Positions 1 through 13,649 of a stretch of DNA of 64,000 bases are shown in pieces. A program made the translations under genes and the position numbers. The notes beneath the pieces are model-generated. The model had not been told where the DNA came from. It did no database searches and was given only the letters and a program-made list of their open reading frames with translations. This stretch comes from Glebionis coronaria (lineage: Eukaryota > Streptophyta > Magnoliopsida > Asterales > Asteraceae). The first letter of the stretch is position 1, and each line of letters starts with the position of its first letter. Location of the stretch: NCBI GenBank assembly GCA_025667525.1, contig CM046875.1, positions 204,286,271 to 204,350,270 on the forward strand, given 5' to 3'.

Positions 1-1098
1 ACACAACATTTTTTTCATCATATATTCATCATATACATATACAATAAGAAAGAAAATACATGATTACATAATCAAAATAACAAGAGGATAGGAAGAACAA
101 TCTTTATACCACCAAGATGATGTAGGTTGTGATCAAGGCTTGGATTTTGATGACAAAACTTGTGATAAACCAATATCATCTTCAAGTCCACCAATCTTTA
201 AGAACTCCTTGTGGAAAATCAGCCCTAAGACACCATAGACACTCCTCTTTGGATGTTATAATCACCACCAATCAATAGGGCTTCAAAAGGGCTTCATCAT
301 GTGTGTAAATAACACAAGATTCATGGTTAAAATTGATCAAAATTGGGTGTTTGTAAGTGATATGGGACGGCATCTAGAGAGAGATGAGAGAAAGATGAAG
401 TTGTTGCATGTAAGGATTGTGGGAAATGGTTTAGATGAGAGTGGTTTGTGGTTTTGATGTGTTGGTGGCTTACATTGTAAGCTTAACTAGACAAGTGTTA
501 AACTTGTATATTACAAGTTGACACCTAAGGGTGTTGGTGTCCCATGTTTAGCCGTCCCTTTGAGTGGGGTGGGGCAAAACTTTTTTTGTCTCATCCCACT
601 AATTTACGAGTATTCCTCGATTCTAGTTTCCTCGATTTGCGTGCCCTCGGGTCGTTTTACGAAAAACGTTTTTATAAATTATAAATCAACGGCACAAAAC
701 GAATCTAATAAAAATTGTCTCATCAAAAACGGAGTTCAAAAACGTAAATACGTAATCCTAAGGTTTCCGGTTTGGTCGTAAAGGACGTTAAATTAAAATA
801 GTAAGTCCTAATCTCTTCTCGTAAATTTGTGAGTTTATGAACCAACTCAAAATTAAAATCCAAAAATAATATTCACGGATAAATTTATTTTCTGAAATGT
901 CGGACTGTTACCAAAGACGGTGTATGTAAACGTAAGCACGTAACGTTGAATCCTCCGGTTTAGACGTAGTCGATGCTACTTCAAGATGTAAATCCAAATT
1001 TCTTCCCAAAAATAAGCGAGTTCATAATATAACATTAAAATAATGTTTTTAAATAATATTTGAGAATAAAATATCAACCATAAATTAACGGATTGTCA
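1..1098 (-). repeat. 3' LTR of e1 (partial)
   Basis: This is the element-start part of the 3' LTR; the rest lies left of the window. By hand it differs from 8812-9908 at roughly 24 positions, about 98% identity. The right edge is ...GATTGTCA, after which the two copies diverge completely. A short plus-strand reading frame (518-781) recurs in the other LTR but carries no known domain and is LTR sequence. Confidence 0.88.
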
Positions 1099-1118
1099 TA
1101 GCATTTACCCCTAAACAA
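1099..1118 (-). other. Polypurine-tract region of e1
   Basis: On the minus strand the bases just before the 3' LTR read TTTAGGGGTAAATGCTA, a short purine-rich stretch where plus-strand DNA priming would occur. A related string, TTTAGAGGGTCGACTA, sits at the same place in element e2 (16365-16380), which supports the homology of the two elements. Confidence 0.5.
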
Positions 1119-4100
1119 GATCTTTGTCCTTAAAGATCATCTTATCTTACTACTCGCTTCTTATAGAGTTAAAACCATGTGGGTATTTCCTCCACATTTG
1201 GTATTTTCTCACAAGTGTATTTCATTACAATACGCGAGTTTCATCAAACATAACTACGGGAATAAGATCAGGCTTAATGTTGACTTACTTTCTCTATCCA
1301 TGATGTTCACGGGTTTTTGATGAATGCAACTTTTCGCCGATCTAAACTTTACTAAGAAACAATCAGATTCTTACTTGATAGACTTTTTATCAAGTTTGAT
1401 ATACGAAACATAATTCACGCAGCTCTTGAAGTCCTAGGGTAGATCCAGCTTATATACAACGGGGACTTATATCCCATGATCTTTCAGATCATCAATTCAT
1501 TTTTCCATAGTTAAATTTTTTGGCATAACTTCGCTACCCATCTGGCACTTCAAGATCTACATTTTATATTCACATAACCTCCTGTCCACTACCAGCAGTC
1601 AATAATCAGATCCTAATTTCAATAATCATTTCAGGTCTTGCGGGTCGAGTATTTTGTAAGGTTAGGTTCGCCATCATAGGAAACCTTAAACCTAAAAGAC
1701 ATGTCCAACTCACAGTGGGTGTATGTCGGGTGTCTTCATCCCAACTCCTGCTTACAGATGCTCTAATATATAAATCTTAACAAGATTCGATCTCGATCCT
1801 AATACGATAATTATCAATGATAATCTCTACAAAGGAAAGCGATTATACGGTTTATTACCAAAGGTCAATCATTCAAACATAGAACAATACTTATAGTATT
1901 TTGTATCGTTACTTTACCTCGTCCCTTCGATTGGGGTGGTACAAAGTACTCTCATCAAGATTCGTTCTTAATGACTTCTGAGCAAATCTCTAGAAATTCG
2001 ATGCGAAGCGAGGATCTTGATAGAGATGATCGATACAGGCACATCATGTTTACACAACTCCTTTAAATACAAAGAGTCAATTTCTTCATCAAGAATTTAT
2101 CATTAACAGGAATGATATTAGCAGATTTGGTCAGTCTGTCGACGATGACCCAAATCGAATCAAATTCAGATGACGACCTTTGCAATAGCTAGACGTTTAC
2201 TAATGTATGAGGCGGTGTCTGCCTTCATAATTTGCCATCAGTACAACTTCTTCTGATAATGATACATTAAATCAAAAATGACAGGAATAGAATACTTATA
2301 CTTACAAGTTTCCAACATAACTAAATTTCACAAACCTCCATATTTAGGCAACCATAAGTGACCTTTTAATCATTTAGCGCCATCGGCTTCTCAATTCTAA
2401 TGGTTCACATTAGCCGCGAACCCCTTTTTATTATTTATATTATCCTTTTTACAAGTATCAACTATTTTTAAATTATTCGACAATTTATTTTGCACAATCA
2501 TTATTAGAGAACACATCCTAATTGGTTCTTTTATTTTTACATAATGTGTCAGTATCTATATTCACCTTTCTTGGTGAAATAATTATCATGTCTACAATTT
2601 ACTCAGAAATTCTTTCTTCACATTTTCTAAGTCTTAGTTCTATCTCAACTATTATTTTTATCAGTTTTGCTCAATCCGACGTTTTAATGCGTCGATAAAT
2701 ATTTCAAGTAATTAAATAATAAATATTCAATTTTTGTGAAATGTAAACGTAAAAATTTAAATTTCTTAGTTCGACCAATTATATAAAAATGTTCAAAATA
2801 AATTTGAATTTTATTAACAAGATTTTTGTTGATTTATTAAAAATAATTAAAATAATTAATAAGATTGTAATTGTTCGAAAATCTTTGTTTATACTTTGGT
2901 CAAAATTTTCTTAGTTGAAAAGCAAAAAGTGTCGTTTCAAATTTCAAGTCATAGTTTAAATGGTTTCCTCAATCCCTCTTAGGTTGTCTTGAGGTATACA
3001 CGAACATTTACCCCTAAACAGGAGTTTAGTTAAATGTTATGGGTATAAGGGAATAATCCCTCAAAAGTTCTTTTTGATAAAACATTTGTCAAAACACATT
3101 TGCACTTTCTTTTTAGTAAAACCCAAAGTCTTAAAAGGGCTCTTAATTTTTGAAGAGTCAATATAGATTCTATTATCTTTTAATCACACGGTCAAATAAT
3201 GTAAAGGATTAAGTCTTTCATCACATGTTAATTATTCAAGGTACAAGTTTTAATTGTTCGGCCAATTAAGGACAGTCTATAAATAATTATTAACTCAATC
3301 TTATTCTTAGAAACAAACCAATGGTCCTTAATGATCACGAGCATGAATTTATCGAATTACAGCCTACACACGTGATTCATCAAATTTATGAATACTACAT
3401 GTGCATTGGTCAATCCAAACGACATAACATGAAACTCATAATGTTCATTACAAGTTTTGGATGTAGTGACTGGAATAGATAATCTTTTTCGCGGACGTGA
3501 AGTTGATGATAACCATGCCGTGGATTAAATCTTTAAAACATACGCTAGAACCTTGTATATGATCGAAGAAATCTATTATCTTAGGTAGTGGATATCGATT
3601 TCGATCGTCAATTTACTTAGTTCACGGTAATCAACAAATAAAAGAAATGATAACACCATAACTCTTCATGATGACGAGCTTGGTAGAATAAAATCTATCT
3701 CCGACAACTCTCTCAGTTGTACGGTAATTCCTTTAATTCAGATGGTGCTGAAGTACAGTGCACATACCACAGGTGCAACACCGGGAATATAATCAATACC
3801 AATGTCAACTTGCCTTAACGGCGAAAGTCTAGGTAATTCACCAGCAAATACCTCCTAAATTTTCAGATAACAGAAACATCTTTTTAATAAATTTTCTTTA
3901 AGTTCTTTCTAGATTATAATATCTATGACTAATTCACAACCATTCACGGTATAATTTCAAGTCTAAATGCAGGATATGGTCATCCATCAAGAATTATTTA
4001 GATCACTTTTGATAATCAACATCTTATCTTTTAGGGGAATTCTATTCGAGTTCCCATCAATTAAGACAATGTCGTCAAGTCATAATCAATCAATTCATTC

Positions 4101-6457
4101 TACTGGCACTATCAACTTTTCAGTTTTATTGCCATTGATAAGATGTGAACTTCTCAATAGACTAATAATAACTCATAATCCTTCACAAATTCAAGGATAT
4201 ATGGAGACACAACTACCATTAAAAGAGTAAGGTCAACGCATAATCTACGCGAGAGAATTTCAAATCAGATACAGACGAAAACATTTAATGAATATGAATA
4301 TACCCTATGTTTTCATAATTTGAGTACGCATTCGAAAGCTCCTCGGATCGTTACCCAGGTCATTCAAATGAAATCAAATCAAAAGAAATGATAGGAACGT
4401 CGATACATCCAGTCGGGTATCAACACTCGGTAATCATATACTTTTTCAAAGAATCTCTCCACGGGAGAATTGGACAAGAAGGGAATATCAACTGTCAAAT
4501 AAGACAATTTCCACAGATGAGTATATTCAACTCAGAAGAATAGATGCTACAGGCACATATGTAGGTGTCCCTAACATTATGTCCCTATTTTTCACTTCTT
4601 GCAGATCTCATAAAATTTAATCTTTCACAATCTTCAAAGAAAATGTAGTGTTTATTCATTAGTTTTATGGTGACTACTAATCAGCCTTGCATGGTCCATT
4701 CCAAATTGTATGTAGGCGCGCAACTATATATAATTTAAAGATTAACAATGCAATACTCAGTTCGTCAAAATTTTATCATCATGTTTATAATAAAAACATT
4801 TTCATGCTTAATTCTTAAATAAGAATCAGAAATAAATTTACAAAGATTTTCTTTGTTATGAAAACAATTAAGTTTTCCAAGGTGTTTTATAAACAACTTC
4901 ATTTCAATAACAATCACTTATAAATCTTACTTTGAATAATCCTTATAGTGATAAAATCCAATTTTTCTCAAGGAATACTGTTTAATCTTATAAAAACAAT
5001 GAGTGATCTGCAAAAGAGTGATGAAATCTTGTTCACCAAGAACTAACTACAATATGATAGGGAATGAGCTTTAGCCAAATAATCATGAGGTTCATGACCT
5101 CAATGGCACTCAAAAAGAATAATCCACAATGTAACTCAAATCGAGATGAGTACTTGTTCAATGGTTGCATCACTAATGCGAGCATTAGGATGAAGCAATA
5201 AAAGATAGATAACATCGATACATGTAGAATTTAGCAATCAAATGTAGTCTTTTCATTAATCACAAACAAGTCGAATTGCACCGTAACACATTACGTGTCA
5301 CTATGTCATACAATTCCAAGAACTCATCCTACCAACTGATATCTCAGTTAAGTTAGGGATTGTTTTTAAAAGATACCACAATGAATACTAATCTACAAGA
5401 GTCATTAGGTGTTCCACCTGTCCCAGAAGATCCATCGGTCTCAATTCAGAAGAAGATTTCTTCAATTTATTTATTGGACACTAGGCATCCTCGTCAGTGG
5501 ACAATGGCCTAGGAACAACCCTTAACACAAAACAACAATCATTTAAAACCTTATAATTCAATCACAGAACTTAACGACTTCCTCTTAACAATTTAATATT
5601 CCATACAGGTTAAATTTTACTTTATTCAAGTTTCCAATCAACTTATACTCAATTTGATATCCTACCTCATTCTCCAATATTTTTCAACCTTATTCTTAGA
5701 CCTTAATAGGGCAATAAAAGCTCGATATGAACAACACTTAATTTCTAATCCTGTAACTCCTTTATCAATAATTATCAAATGAGTCACTAGTATGAAATGA
5801 CTTGATCATTCAACTAGACTTCTCGGAAAGGTACTAGTGGCATGAGGCTTTTGGGTAATGGTTCCAATGACAGCCTCAAGTGCAACATTCACCCTTTCGA
5901 TTTCAATTTAAGAATTGGGTGACAACGAATCAGATGACACCTTTCCAGGTGGTAACGTTTTGTCAAACTCCACTCTATAAGGAAAGATCGTCATGACATC
6001 GATATCAGATTTAATCTCGCCAATTCTTTTTCAATATCACAATCAACTAATATCAAATTTCTACGAATATCAACCATTTTGTTGGGATCATAAATATCCA
6101 CAACTTGGTTTAGATCTAGGATAGCTAGAATTCCTACGAGAATAGCTTCGATTAATTTACTAGGGGATTTAGGGTTTCTTGTGACAATCTACGTCGTATA
6201 AATACCTCGTATATATATCAAAATAATCATCAAACAATCATGTAAAAAAATTACATCATATATATATATAATCCAAGTTATATATATACTAAAATAACAC
6301 TTCTCAGTCTGGCCTTGTCGGTAACTCATGAATTCTTTGGCACCGTTATAGTCAAAAGATTTTTAGACATTTTGTGAAAAATGTTTATAGTTAAAAGATT
6401 TTGATATGTTTTATTCAAAACCTTGGTTATAAAAATCTTTCGTTCTCTATAACGAGA
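1119..6457 (-). pseudogene. Decayed gag-pol interior of e1 (chromoviral RT and integrase relics)
   Basis: No long ORF survives, but pol motifs can be read on the minus strand. At 3607-3635 VDYRELSKL matches the RT segment that precedes the catalytic core. At about 3364-3447 SFGLTNAHVVFINLMNHVC matches the MPFGLTNAP block of gypsy RT. At 2121-2161 DSIWVIVDRLTKSA matches the integrase core around its first Asp. At 1980-2023 QDPRFASNF followed by a stop (Trp expected) matches the second integrase Asp region. The order RT then IN towards the left LTR is that of Ty3/gypsy. Stops and frameshifts occur every few dozen codons, so no product is possible. Gag, protease and chromodomain were not recognisable. 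Confidence 0.75.
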
Positions 6458-6469
6458 GCTCTGGTACCA
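6458..6469 (-). other. Primer-binding site of e1 (Met-tRNA type)
   Basis: The minus strand reads TGGTACCAGAGC, one base different from the plant initiator-Met PBS TGGTATCAGAGC. It lies 3 nt inside the 5' LTR edge at 6473. Confidence 0.8.
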
Positions 6470-6472
6470 AAC

Positions 6473-9400
6473 TGTAACACCCCCAAATTTACACAATTCA
6501 ATACAACGGAAGACTCGTTGGTGTTACGGGATAGCACATTACTCAGATCATAGACAACGCATAAAAATCGCGTCGTTTAATAATAAAGCATTTCCATTCA
6601 TAAATATCAAATTTACATAGGTCCCAAGTCATATTATTTCATACAATTTTACAAAGCATTTGAATGGAAATTTGTTAATTAAGTGCGGGCCATGAATTCT
6701 TGTTGTCTTCCCGAGAATTACCTTCAAGTACCTGAGATAAAACATGTTAAAAGAAAAGGTCAGCGATAACGCCGAGTGAATTCATAGAGTTTAATAAAAT
6801 CCATCAGTATAACATCAGTATAAAATTATTACCGAAAATCATTTTGTACAAATCTTTGTAATAGGCCATAAAATCGCCAAAGTCATTTTATACAAATCCT
6901 TATCAAAATCATAATATAGGCTTTCGCCTTCAAAATCATTATACGAACCATTGTCGTTAAAAACATCATACAATACGTTTTATAACGTTGTATAGAGTTA
7001 AATAAAAACCGTTATATGAATATGGTTATGAAAAAACAAAACACGAACATAATATCAATAGTAAGACCCGTATTGCTAGTCAGGCAATATATCGTAATTT
7101 AGTGCGTATAGCAGTAATTCGTTATTTGGATTATTACAAGCCGCATGACATTGTTACCTTACTACAACAAACAACGGGTAGCTAGCCCGAAACTCAATTT
7201 GCCCATCTAAATTAGCGTGTCGTCACAATAATCACGCTTGTGTAAATCTTCTCATACATAAATTCGCTTACCAATCAATGTGGCACGACGGGGATCAACC
7301 GTCAAGGCGCGAACTGGGGTGATCGTCCCCAAATAGTACTATTATATGCATAAGCGTCTACCGAATCCCGGTAGTTCACAATTCATGCTAATGGGACTTT
7401 TAGTGACATAACCTAACTTTAATAATCCATTTAATTTCATACATCGGGTCATAAAATCATTCATCGGGTCATACAATCATTCGGGTCCAAATCAATAAAC
7501 AAACAATCGGGACAAATGGTGTCCTATTTTATCAAAACTAACATGTTATCTCCCTCGCGGGTTTATAAAATATTTCATAAAAACATTTAAAAGAGTGCGA
7601 GGCTATGAACTCACGTTGATGTGGGAAGGCGGTTATCGGCGACTTGGATGTACGGTACGTGCTTCAATCACGGAAACCTAGACAAATAATACTTGTCTTA
7701 GACTCTTGTCCAATGACTTTATAAAAATAACAATTATGTATACATATGATGATTTTATACATATGATGATGATTAAGTGGGTTTATATACTCTTATTTAC
7801 TCATTTTTGAGTTTATGTGTTGGTAACTTCTTACTAGTTTACTAGTTTTACCTATTTACATGTTTTAAGTCCAATAAGCTTATTATAAGTTCTTTAACTT
7901 GTATTAATCCATTTTAATCTTGTATTATCAGTATTTATACTTTACATGTTGGGCCCAAATGGGTTAATCCCAATAAGTAACATTCATAAGTGTTTAACTT
8001 ATTTAGTTAAATTATTAGTCCAAATATGCTAACTTAGCTCGTTAATGTCCGTATGTCCTATAGTTCGGGTTTTATCGGTTTTCACTTGTATTAGGTACTT
8101 ATATGTCAGTATATGACTTTTAAAAACTTTACATTAGACGGGTTTGATCGTCTAAGTTTTAATTGGCGAAAAACATTAATTTTACGGTAATAGCCGAAAA
8201 AGTCGTAAAAATCATGTTTATAGTTTTTATACTTATAAATCTTATTCAACTACCATTTTTATAAAGTGTCCATTTATTTAACCTTATACATATTTATATA
8301 AATGAAATTTATAAGTTAGTGGGTTTTAATTCACATTTTATACTATATTAGTTTGAGTGCTTATATAATACTATTAAACATTAATTCTTCAAAATCTGAT
8401 TTTTAGTTTCATGTTCACCAAAACAGCCATATCTAGAGTTCTATATGGAGATAGAAGCCCAAATTTTTATGGCATAAACTACATTATATGTGCTCCATTT
8501 AACTCCCCTATGGCTACTGTTGAATCAGCCTCTAAGTATTTTATAAAAATCATTCAAAACAGTCTATGCAGATTTGTACTCTAATATTATTTTGATCATA
8601 TCTCACTCATCCTAATGATTCCATTACATGGCCAACTCTCACATGTGTACAAGACTCATAGCTTACTGTATATTAATTTATCTATACCATTTTATCAGTT
8701 CATCATATGGTTATTTACTGTTTTTATACAGCCTACTAATTTAAGCAAGATTAACCACTTTTACATATAGTTTTTCATCTTTTTACCCATGTTTATCAAC
8801 ACTTGATCCCCACACAACATTTTTATCATCATATATTCATCATATACATATACAATAAGAAATAAAATACATGATTACATAATCAAAATAACAAGAGGAT
8901 GGGAAGAACAATCTTTATACCACCAAGATGATGTAGGTTGTGATCAAGGCTTGGATTTTGATGGCAAAACTTGTGATAAACCAATATCATCTTCAAGTCC
9001 ACCAATCTTTAAGAACTCCTTGTGGAAAATCAGCCCTAAGACTCCATAGAAACTTTTCTTTGGATGTTATAATCACCACCAATCAATAGGGCTTCAAAAG
9101 GGCTTCATCATGTGTGTAAATAACACAAGATTCATGGTTAAAATTGATCAAAATTGGGTGTTTGTGAGTGACATGGGACGGCATCTAGAGAGAGATGAGA
9201 AAAAGATGAAGTTGTTGCATGTAAGGATTGTGGGAAATGGTTTAGATGAGAGTGGTTTGTGGTTTTGATGTGTTGGTGGCTTACATTGTAAGCTTAACTA
9301 GACAAGTGTTAAACTTGTATATTACAAGTTGACACCTAAGGGTGTTGGTGTCCCATGTTTAGCCGTCCCTTTGAGTGGGGTGGGGCAAAAATTTTTTTGT

Positions 9401-9908
9401 CTCATCCCACTAATTTACGGGTATTCCTCGATTCTAGTTTCCTCGATTTGCGTGCCCTCGGGTCATTTTACGAAAAACGTTTTTATAAATTATGAATCAA
9501 CGGCACAAAACGAATCTAATAAAAATTGTCTCATCAAAAACGGAGTTCAAAAACGTAAATACGTAATCCTAAGGTTTCCGGTTTAGTCGTAAAGGACGTT
9601 AAATTAAAATCGTAAGTCCTAATCTCTTCTCGTAAATTTGTGAGCTTATGAACCAACTCAAAATTAAAATCCCAAAATAATATTCACGGATAAATTTATT
9701 TTCTGAAATGTCGGACTGTTACCAAAGACGGTGTATGTAAACGTAAGCACGTAACGTTGAATCCTCCGGTTTAGACGTAGTCGATGCTACTTCAAGATGT
9801 AAATCCAAATTTCTTCCCAAAAATATGTGAGTTCATAATATAACATTAAAATAATTTTTTAAATAATATTTGAGAATAAAATATCAACCATAAATTGACG
9901 GATTGTCA
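6473..9908 (-). repeat. 5' LTR of e1
   Basis: This is a 3436-bp LTR bounded by TG...CA on the minus strand (TGACAATCC to TGTTACA). The right boundary is where homology with 1-1098 stops; the left boundary is set by the PBS. The bases outside are CACTA at 9909-9913. The matching target duplication cannot be checked because the other end of e1 is outside the window. Confidence 0.85.
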
Positions 9909-10118
9909 CACTATTAGTCTCTGCATGTAACATGTGATCTATATCTAGTCCAATCCACGCGTAAGGCGCCATATTTATAAAAAGTGTGTCTAACAGTTAG
10001 TGATTGTGCGGATTAACTTTGTGGTTGATCAAAATGATGGTTTATTTTATAAATTTTAGAAATCACGGTTGGGCATTCGTGATTGCTGTCATTGGTAAAA
10101 TGCTTGATGTTTTTGTTT

Positions 10119-10150
<32 letters not shown>

Positions 10151-10715
10151 GTTGAAATTCATAGAGGAGAATTAGATCGAGTAGCTGGGAAATAGAGCAT
10201 TTAGTGTCGAGGGGTTTGACAAACAACTGTTGAGGAGATTCATGAAAGTATCGTTAAGAAATCATGATTTTTTTCTAATGCTAAAAATATATTAGTTGTA
10301 TTTGTGTAAAGAATGTGTGAAAATAAAATATGGTAAATGGGGTATATATAATGTGTTGTGTAGGATTTTTAATTTTTTTAAAGCGACCATCTAGAGGGTG
10401 GTTTGATTTTTTTTTAAATAAAGCCAGCTACTAGTGGGGTAAATTTTCCGAAGCCACCTCAACTTCAACACCTGTTCGGAGTTACCATACCATAGGCTCT
10501 TAGGTTACGTATAATTAAAACACACTGAACATGAAACAAAGAGGATAGAAGAGATGCAACTGTATCATTGAGGAGCAAATGCTAAAGACGAAGCCAAAAT
10601 GGGATGAAAGGTTCCAAAAGATCTCCAATTGGCCAAGATTTCAAACTATTATTAATTTTTTTAGAGTTATGTGCTTTTCGCATACTTATAGGCTCCTTTC
10701 TTTGAGTGATCTAGT
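9909..10715. other. Unassigned stretch with a TTG/GTG microsatellite
   Basis: I see no coding homology here. A short triplet repeat, TTG units then GTG units, occupies about 10107-10155 and creates a low-complexity Val/Gly frame. This is probably the sequence into which e1 inserted, or the eroded 5' part of the DUF4283-like relic that follows. Confidence 0.4.
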
Positions 10716-11920
10716 TTGCCACCCCGAAACGATCCTAGTATTAGGAAGGAGAAGGTGGAGAATCGTGTAGAGACACCTATAGTTCAATCAATTAACATTA
10801 CAAAGTTGGTTTCTTATTCGGGAGCAGCGGAAGCAGGCGATGTTTCATCTATAAAAACTAAAGTTAAATCCAACTTCCATTATTTGGAATCTGAAATGAC
10901 GTGTGAGGGTGTAGACTTTACTAAACCTAGTAAGGTTGTTGATGATATTAGCACTCGTTCTGGTAACACACGATATGGCTACTTCATTGGTCAACGACTT
11001 TAATTTCCAGTTGTCAAGTAGTGTGCTCGTAATAACTAGAGGGAATTTGGTTTCACTAGAATAATGATGAATTTCAAAGGCTTTTTATTTTTCAAATTTA
11101 ATTCGAGGAAAGGATTTTATGATATTCTTGAGAATGGTTCGTGGATGATTCCTAAAATTCCAATATCCTTAAGAATAGAACTATAGCTACGAGATTGTTA
11201 AAGGAAGAGCTAACATGTATTCTGTTGTGGATTAAGCTTCATGATGTTCCAATCTAGGATTTATAGATGATGGAATTAATATCATTGCATCCCAAATTTA
11301 TAAGCATGTTATTCTTGTTTCTTACACTTGTTCTCTATGCATTGATTCTAAAGGAAAGGGTAGTTTTACTTGGTGTTTGATTAAAATATATGTGGAGGGT
11401 GCTCTTAAAGAGAGATTAACTATATGTGTACCTTTCTCTGATGGTTCAGGTTTTACTAAGGAATCACTTAAGGTTAAGTATGAATGGAAGCCACCTCGTT
11501 GTGATGTATGCAAATATTTTGTTCATGATCATGATAAATATCCTATTTATTCCAATTGTTGAACAAGCTAATGATTGGTTCCAAACGTTACTAAACAAGA
11601 GGAAGAGTGAAAAAAGTGTAAATAATAGTTTAGTGGTGTTAATATTGGTAGTTAGCCAATAAAATCAAATTTCCAATATATGCCAAAGGTTTCAGTAACT
11701 GTTCTTCAAAAGACCTTCTAATGTGAGTAATTCATCTAAAGCTCGTTCGTTCAATCCTTCTAAGGCTAGTGATATTCCTTCATTTTTAATGCAAGTCAGG
11801 ATCAAAAGAGTGGCACAATTTGAAAGGGAGGTATGGTTCCTAATACCTCTTCTTTTATTCGCACTTCTAATTATTATGAGGTTTTATATGAAATGGATGA
11901 GGTGGAACTTGAATTGAAGT
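10716..11920 (+). pseudogene. DUF4283 / zinc-knuckle protein relic (LINE ORF1-like)
   Basis: Several frames together match the plant DUF4283 plus CCHC family, found as ORF1 of L1-type LINEs and as host-encoded copies. In order: STRSGNTRYGYFIGQRL (about 10948-11000), a GSWMIPKIPIS-like segment (about 11130-11170), a WIKLHDVP segment (about 11230), a KERLTICVPFSDGSG segment (about 11407-11455), and a terminal knuckle YEWKPPRCDVCKYFVHDHDKYP split by divergence (about 11480-11545). The knuckle keeps Cys, Cys and His, but the last Cys is Tyr. Weak similarity continues to about 11920. Frameshifts and stops separate the blocks, so it is a dead copy. No LINE reverse transcriptase follows. Confidence 0.65.
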
Positions 11921-12663
11921 TGTTTTTTATGAACCGGTTAATTTCTTAGCAGAACTAATAACGGGTTCTTTAGGGACCAGAGTGCTTCCCAGACTTGATT
12001 TTTCTAGTTTACCCATGTTGGCATTTTAGCTCTAGTGATTTCTTTTTGTAGTGTGTTGCTAAAGTTTTATGTGTTTTTGGCGTGTCATATATACATTTTT
12101 AGGCGTCTATCAAGATCTTTTGCTTGATATTAATGTGGTATTTTAGCCACATTTTATTTTTAGTTAAACATTTTTTGGTGTAATACATTTACCGAGGTCT
12201 TAAATCCCTTTTACCCAAAAAGATATTGTCATTTAGAGACCTGCCATAGATAGTGAGTATTAGATATCTCATGGGTAATTCATTATGTTATCTTACCCAT
12301 CTATTTATGTTCCGTCTTAGGCTCGAACTTTATGAAACAATAAGTTCTCATCTAAGGTTTCATTAGTTGGTAATATTCGGTTACAGAAGTGACTAATTCA
12401 ACATGTATTATTGTAGTAACTAATGAGTTAATCACATATGGTGTCATGATGCTCCAAAGTTTGTTCATCATTTTTCTGCTTCATTGTGTGTGGTTTTTTA
12501 GGGTTTGATCTGCTCTTTTTAGAAGATGTAATGTTGACTGGATAATACCTTCAAGTATCGGTTGATAATTTTTTTCTATTTTAGAAGAATAATTTTTACC
12601 ATCTCTTGATGCATATTTTCTTTTAATTAAAAAACAAGTCAAGTTTTAGATTTATAAAACCTT
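11921..12663. other. Unassigned AT-rich sequence
   Basis: No ORF, RNA gene or terminal repeat was recognised. It may be the 3' flank of the DUF4283-like relic. No poly(A) tail or target duplication was found to mark its end. Confidence 0.35.
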
Positions 12664-13649
12664 GATAACACCCAAATTATACAATTTTGACTTGACGATA
12701 TTGACCCATAATCTATGTACAAATAAAGAATTTCGACACTTAATCACGCGTATTTATTTGTTGGTTAGCTTGAAGGGCCCAAAGTGAAAACAATCAAATA
12801 AAGACTCATACAATGCAATAAAGTGAAGAATTAATGAAAGAATATTCTTGACGCACGAATGTGCGACGCACCACCTCAATGTGCGGTGCACAAATCAGCT
12901 ATCCATTGTGCGACGCACAATTGGATCCGTGCGACACACTTTTGAACACTATAAATAAAGGACATCACCTCTCATATTTCACACATTTCTCTAATTCTAT
13001 ATATTCGAATATCTTAGTTTTTAGCAACGTTTTAGGTATATTTTCCATCTTGGAAAGTATCTGTAAAAAGAGTATTATACTCTTTGGTTATTGGAACAAT
13101 TTTACTTCGTGACACTTGTGTAAACAATCCATAGTAATCTAAGTGTGATTTATATTTACTTTTTCCATTTGATATCGTATACTTATTGTTATGCTAGGCT
13201 AAGTTATTTGTTACTACATAGGTATGTACCCATAATTAGTGATTATGCTATGATATGATATTACTTAAAATGATTTCAAGATAATGTCGAAGAACCACGA
13301 TACTATTTAAATTCTACCTACTTGCTTTATCAAACTAGATTGGTTACGATAACTTGGGGATCGAAAGGGTCAAGTTGTTACAACTAGTTTTTGATGAACT
13401 TGTCTATGATTTTTGAATCTTTGGTTGGAGAAATCTGCTTAGATAATTTGATAAAACATTGAACTTATAGTAACTTGTTTAAGCTTAGGATAAATCATTT
13501 GCTTATAAGACATAAGTCTTGAATCAAGCCAAGTAAGTTGTAAAACGCTATTTTGATGAAAATGGTTTATTACTCTTTACCTACCTTATCATATCACAAT
13601 CATTATTAGCTTCATCACAAAGTTATATGAGCTATCCCATTAGTAGTCG
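12664..13649 (+). repeat. LTR-like promoter segment, older element
   Basis: It opens with TGATAACACCC, carries a TATAAATAA box at 12950-12958 and a cluster of GTGCGACGCAC motifs just upstream (12861-12939), then runs as non-coding AT-rich sequence to the edge of the e2 LTR. This looks like a plus-strand LTR cut by e2. No partner LTR, PBS or target duplication was found, so the call rests on layout only. Confidence 0.35.
12861..12939. repeat. Cluster of four GTGCGACGCAC-type 11-mers
   Basis: The copies start at 12861, 12881, 12908 and 12929: two exact GTGCGACGCAC, one GTGCGGTGCAC and one GTGCGACACAC. A half copy, GACGCAC, lies at 12850. Each is a near palindrome. Spacings are 20, 27 and 21 bp, and the cluster ends 11 bp before a TATA box. 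Confidence 0.7.

Larger units (their letters stand above)
1..9908 (-). mobile_element. Ty3/gypsy chromovirus, Tekay-like (e1), left LTR cut by window edge
   Basis: Positions 1-1098 repeat at 8812-9908, which defines direct terminal repeats. The right LTR starts on the minus strand with TGACAATCC at 9908 and ends with GTGTTACA at 6473. A sequence close to the plant initiator-Met tRNA primer-binding site (TGGTACCAGAGC on the minus strand) lies 3 nt inside it. This fixes the orientation: the 5' LTR is on the right and the 3' LTR on the left, partly outside the window. Decayed RT and integrase motifs lie in the interior on the minus strand, in the expected order. The clade is inferred from the LTR length and Met PBS. 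No intact ORF remains. Confidence 0.85.

Noticed and set aside
518..781. 87-codon ORF also found at 9329-9586
   Set aside because: It begins with TTG, lies antisense within the e1 LTR and is conserved only because the LTR is duplicated.
12861..12939. CRISPR-like regularly spaced repeats
   Set aside because: Repeat units are only 11 bp and variable, spacings are unequal, and the context is a plant genome.
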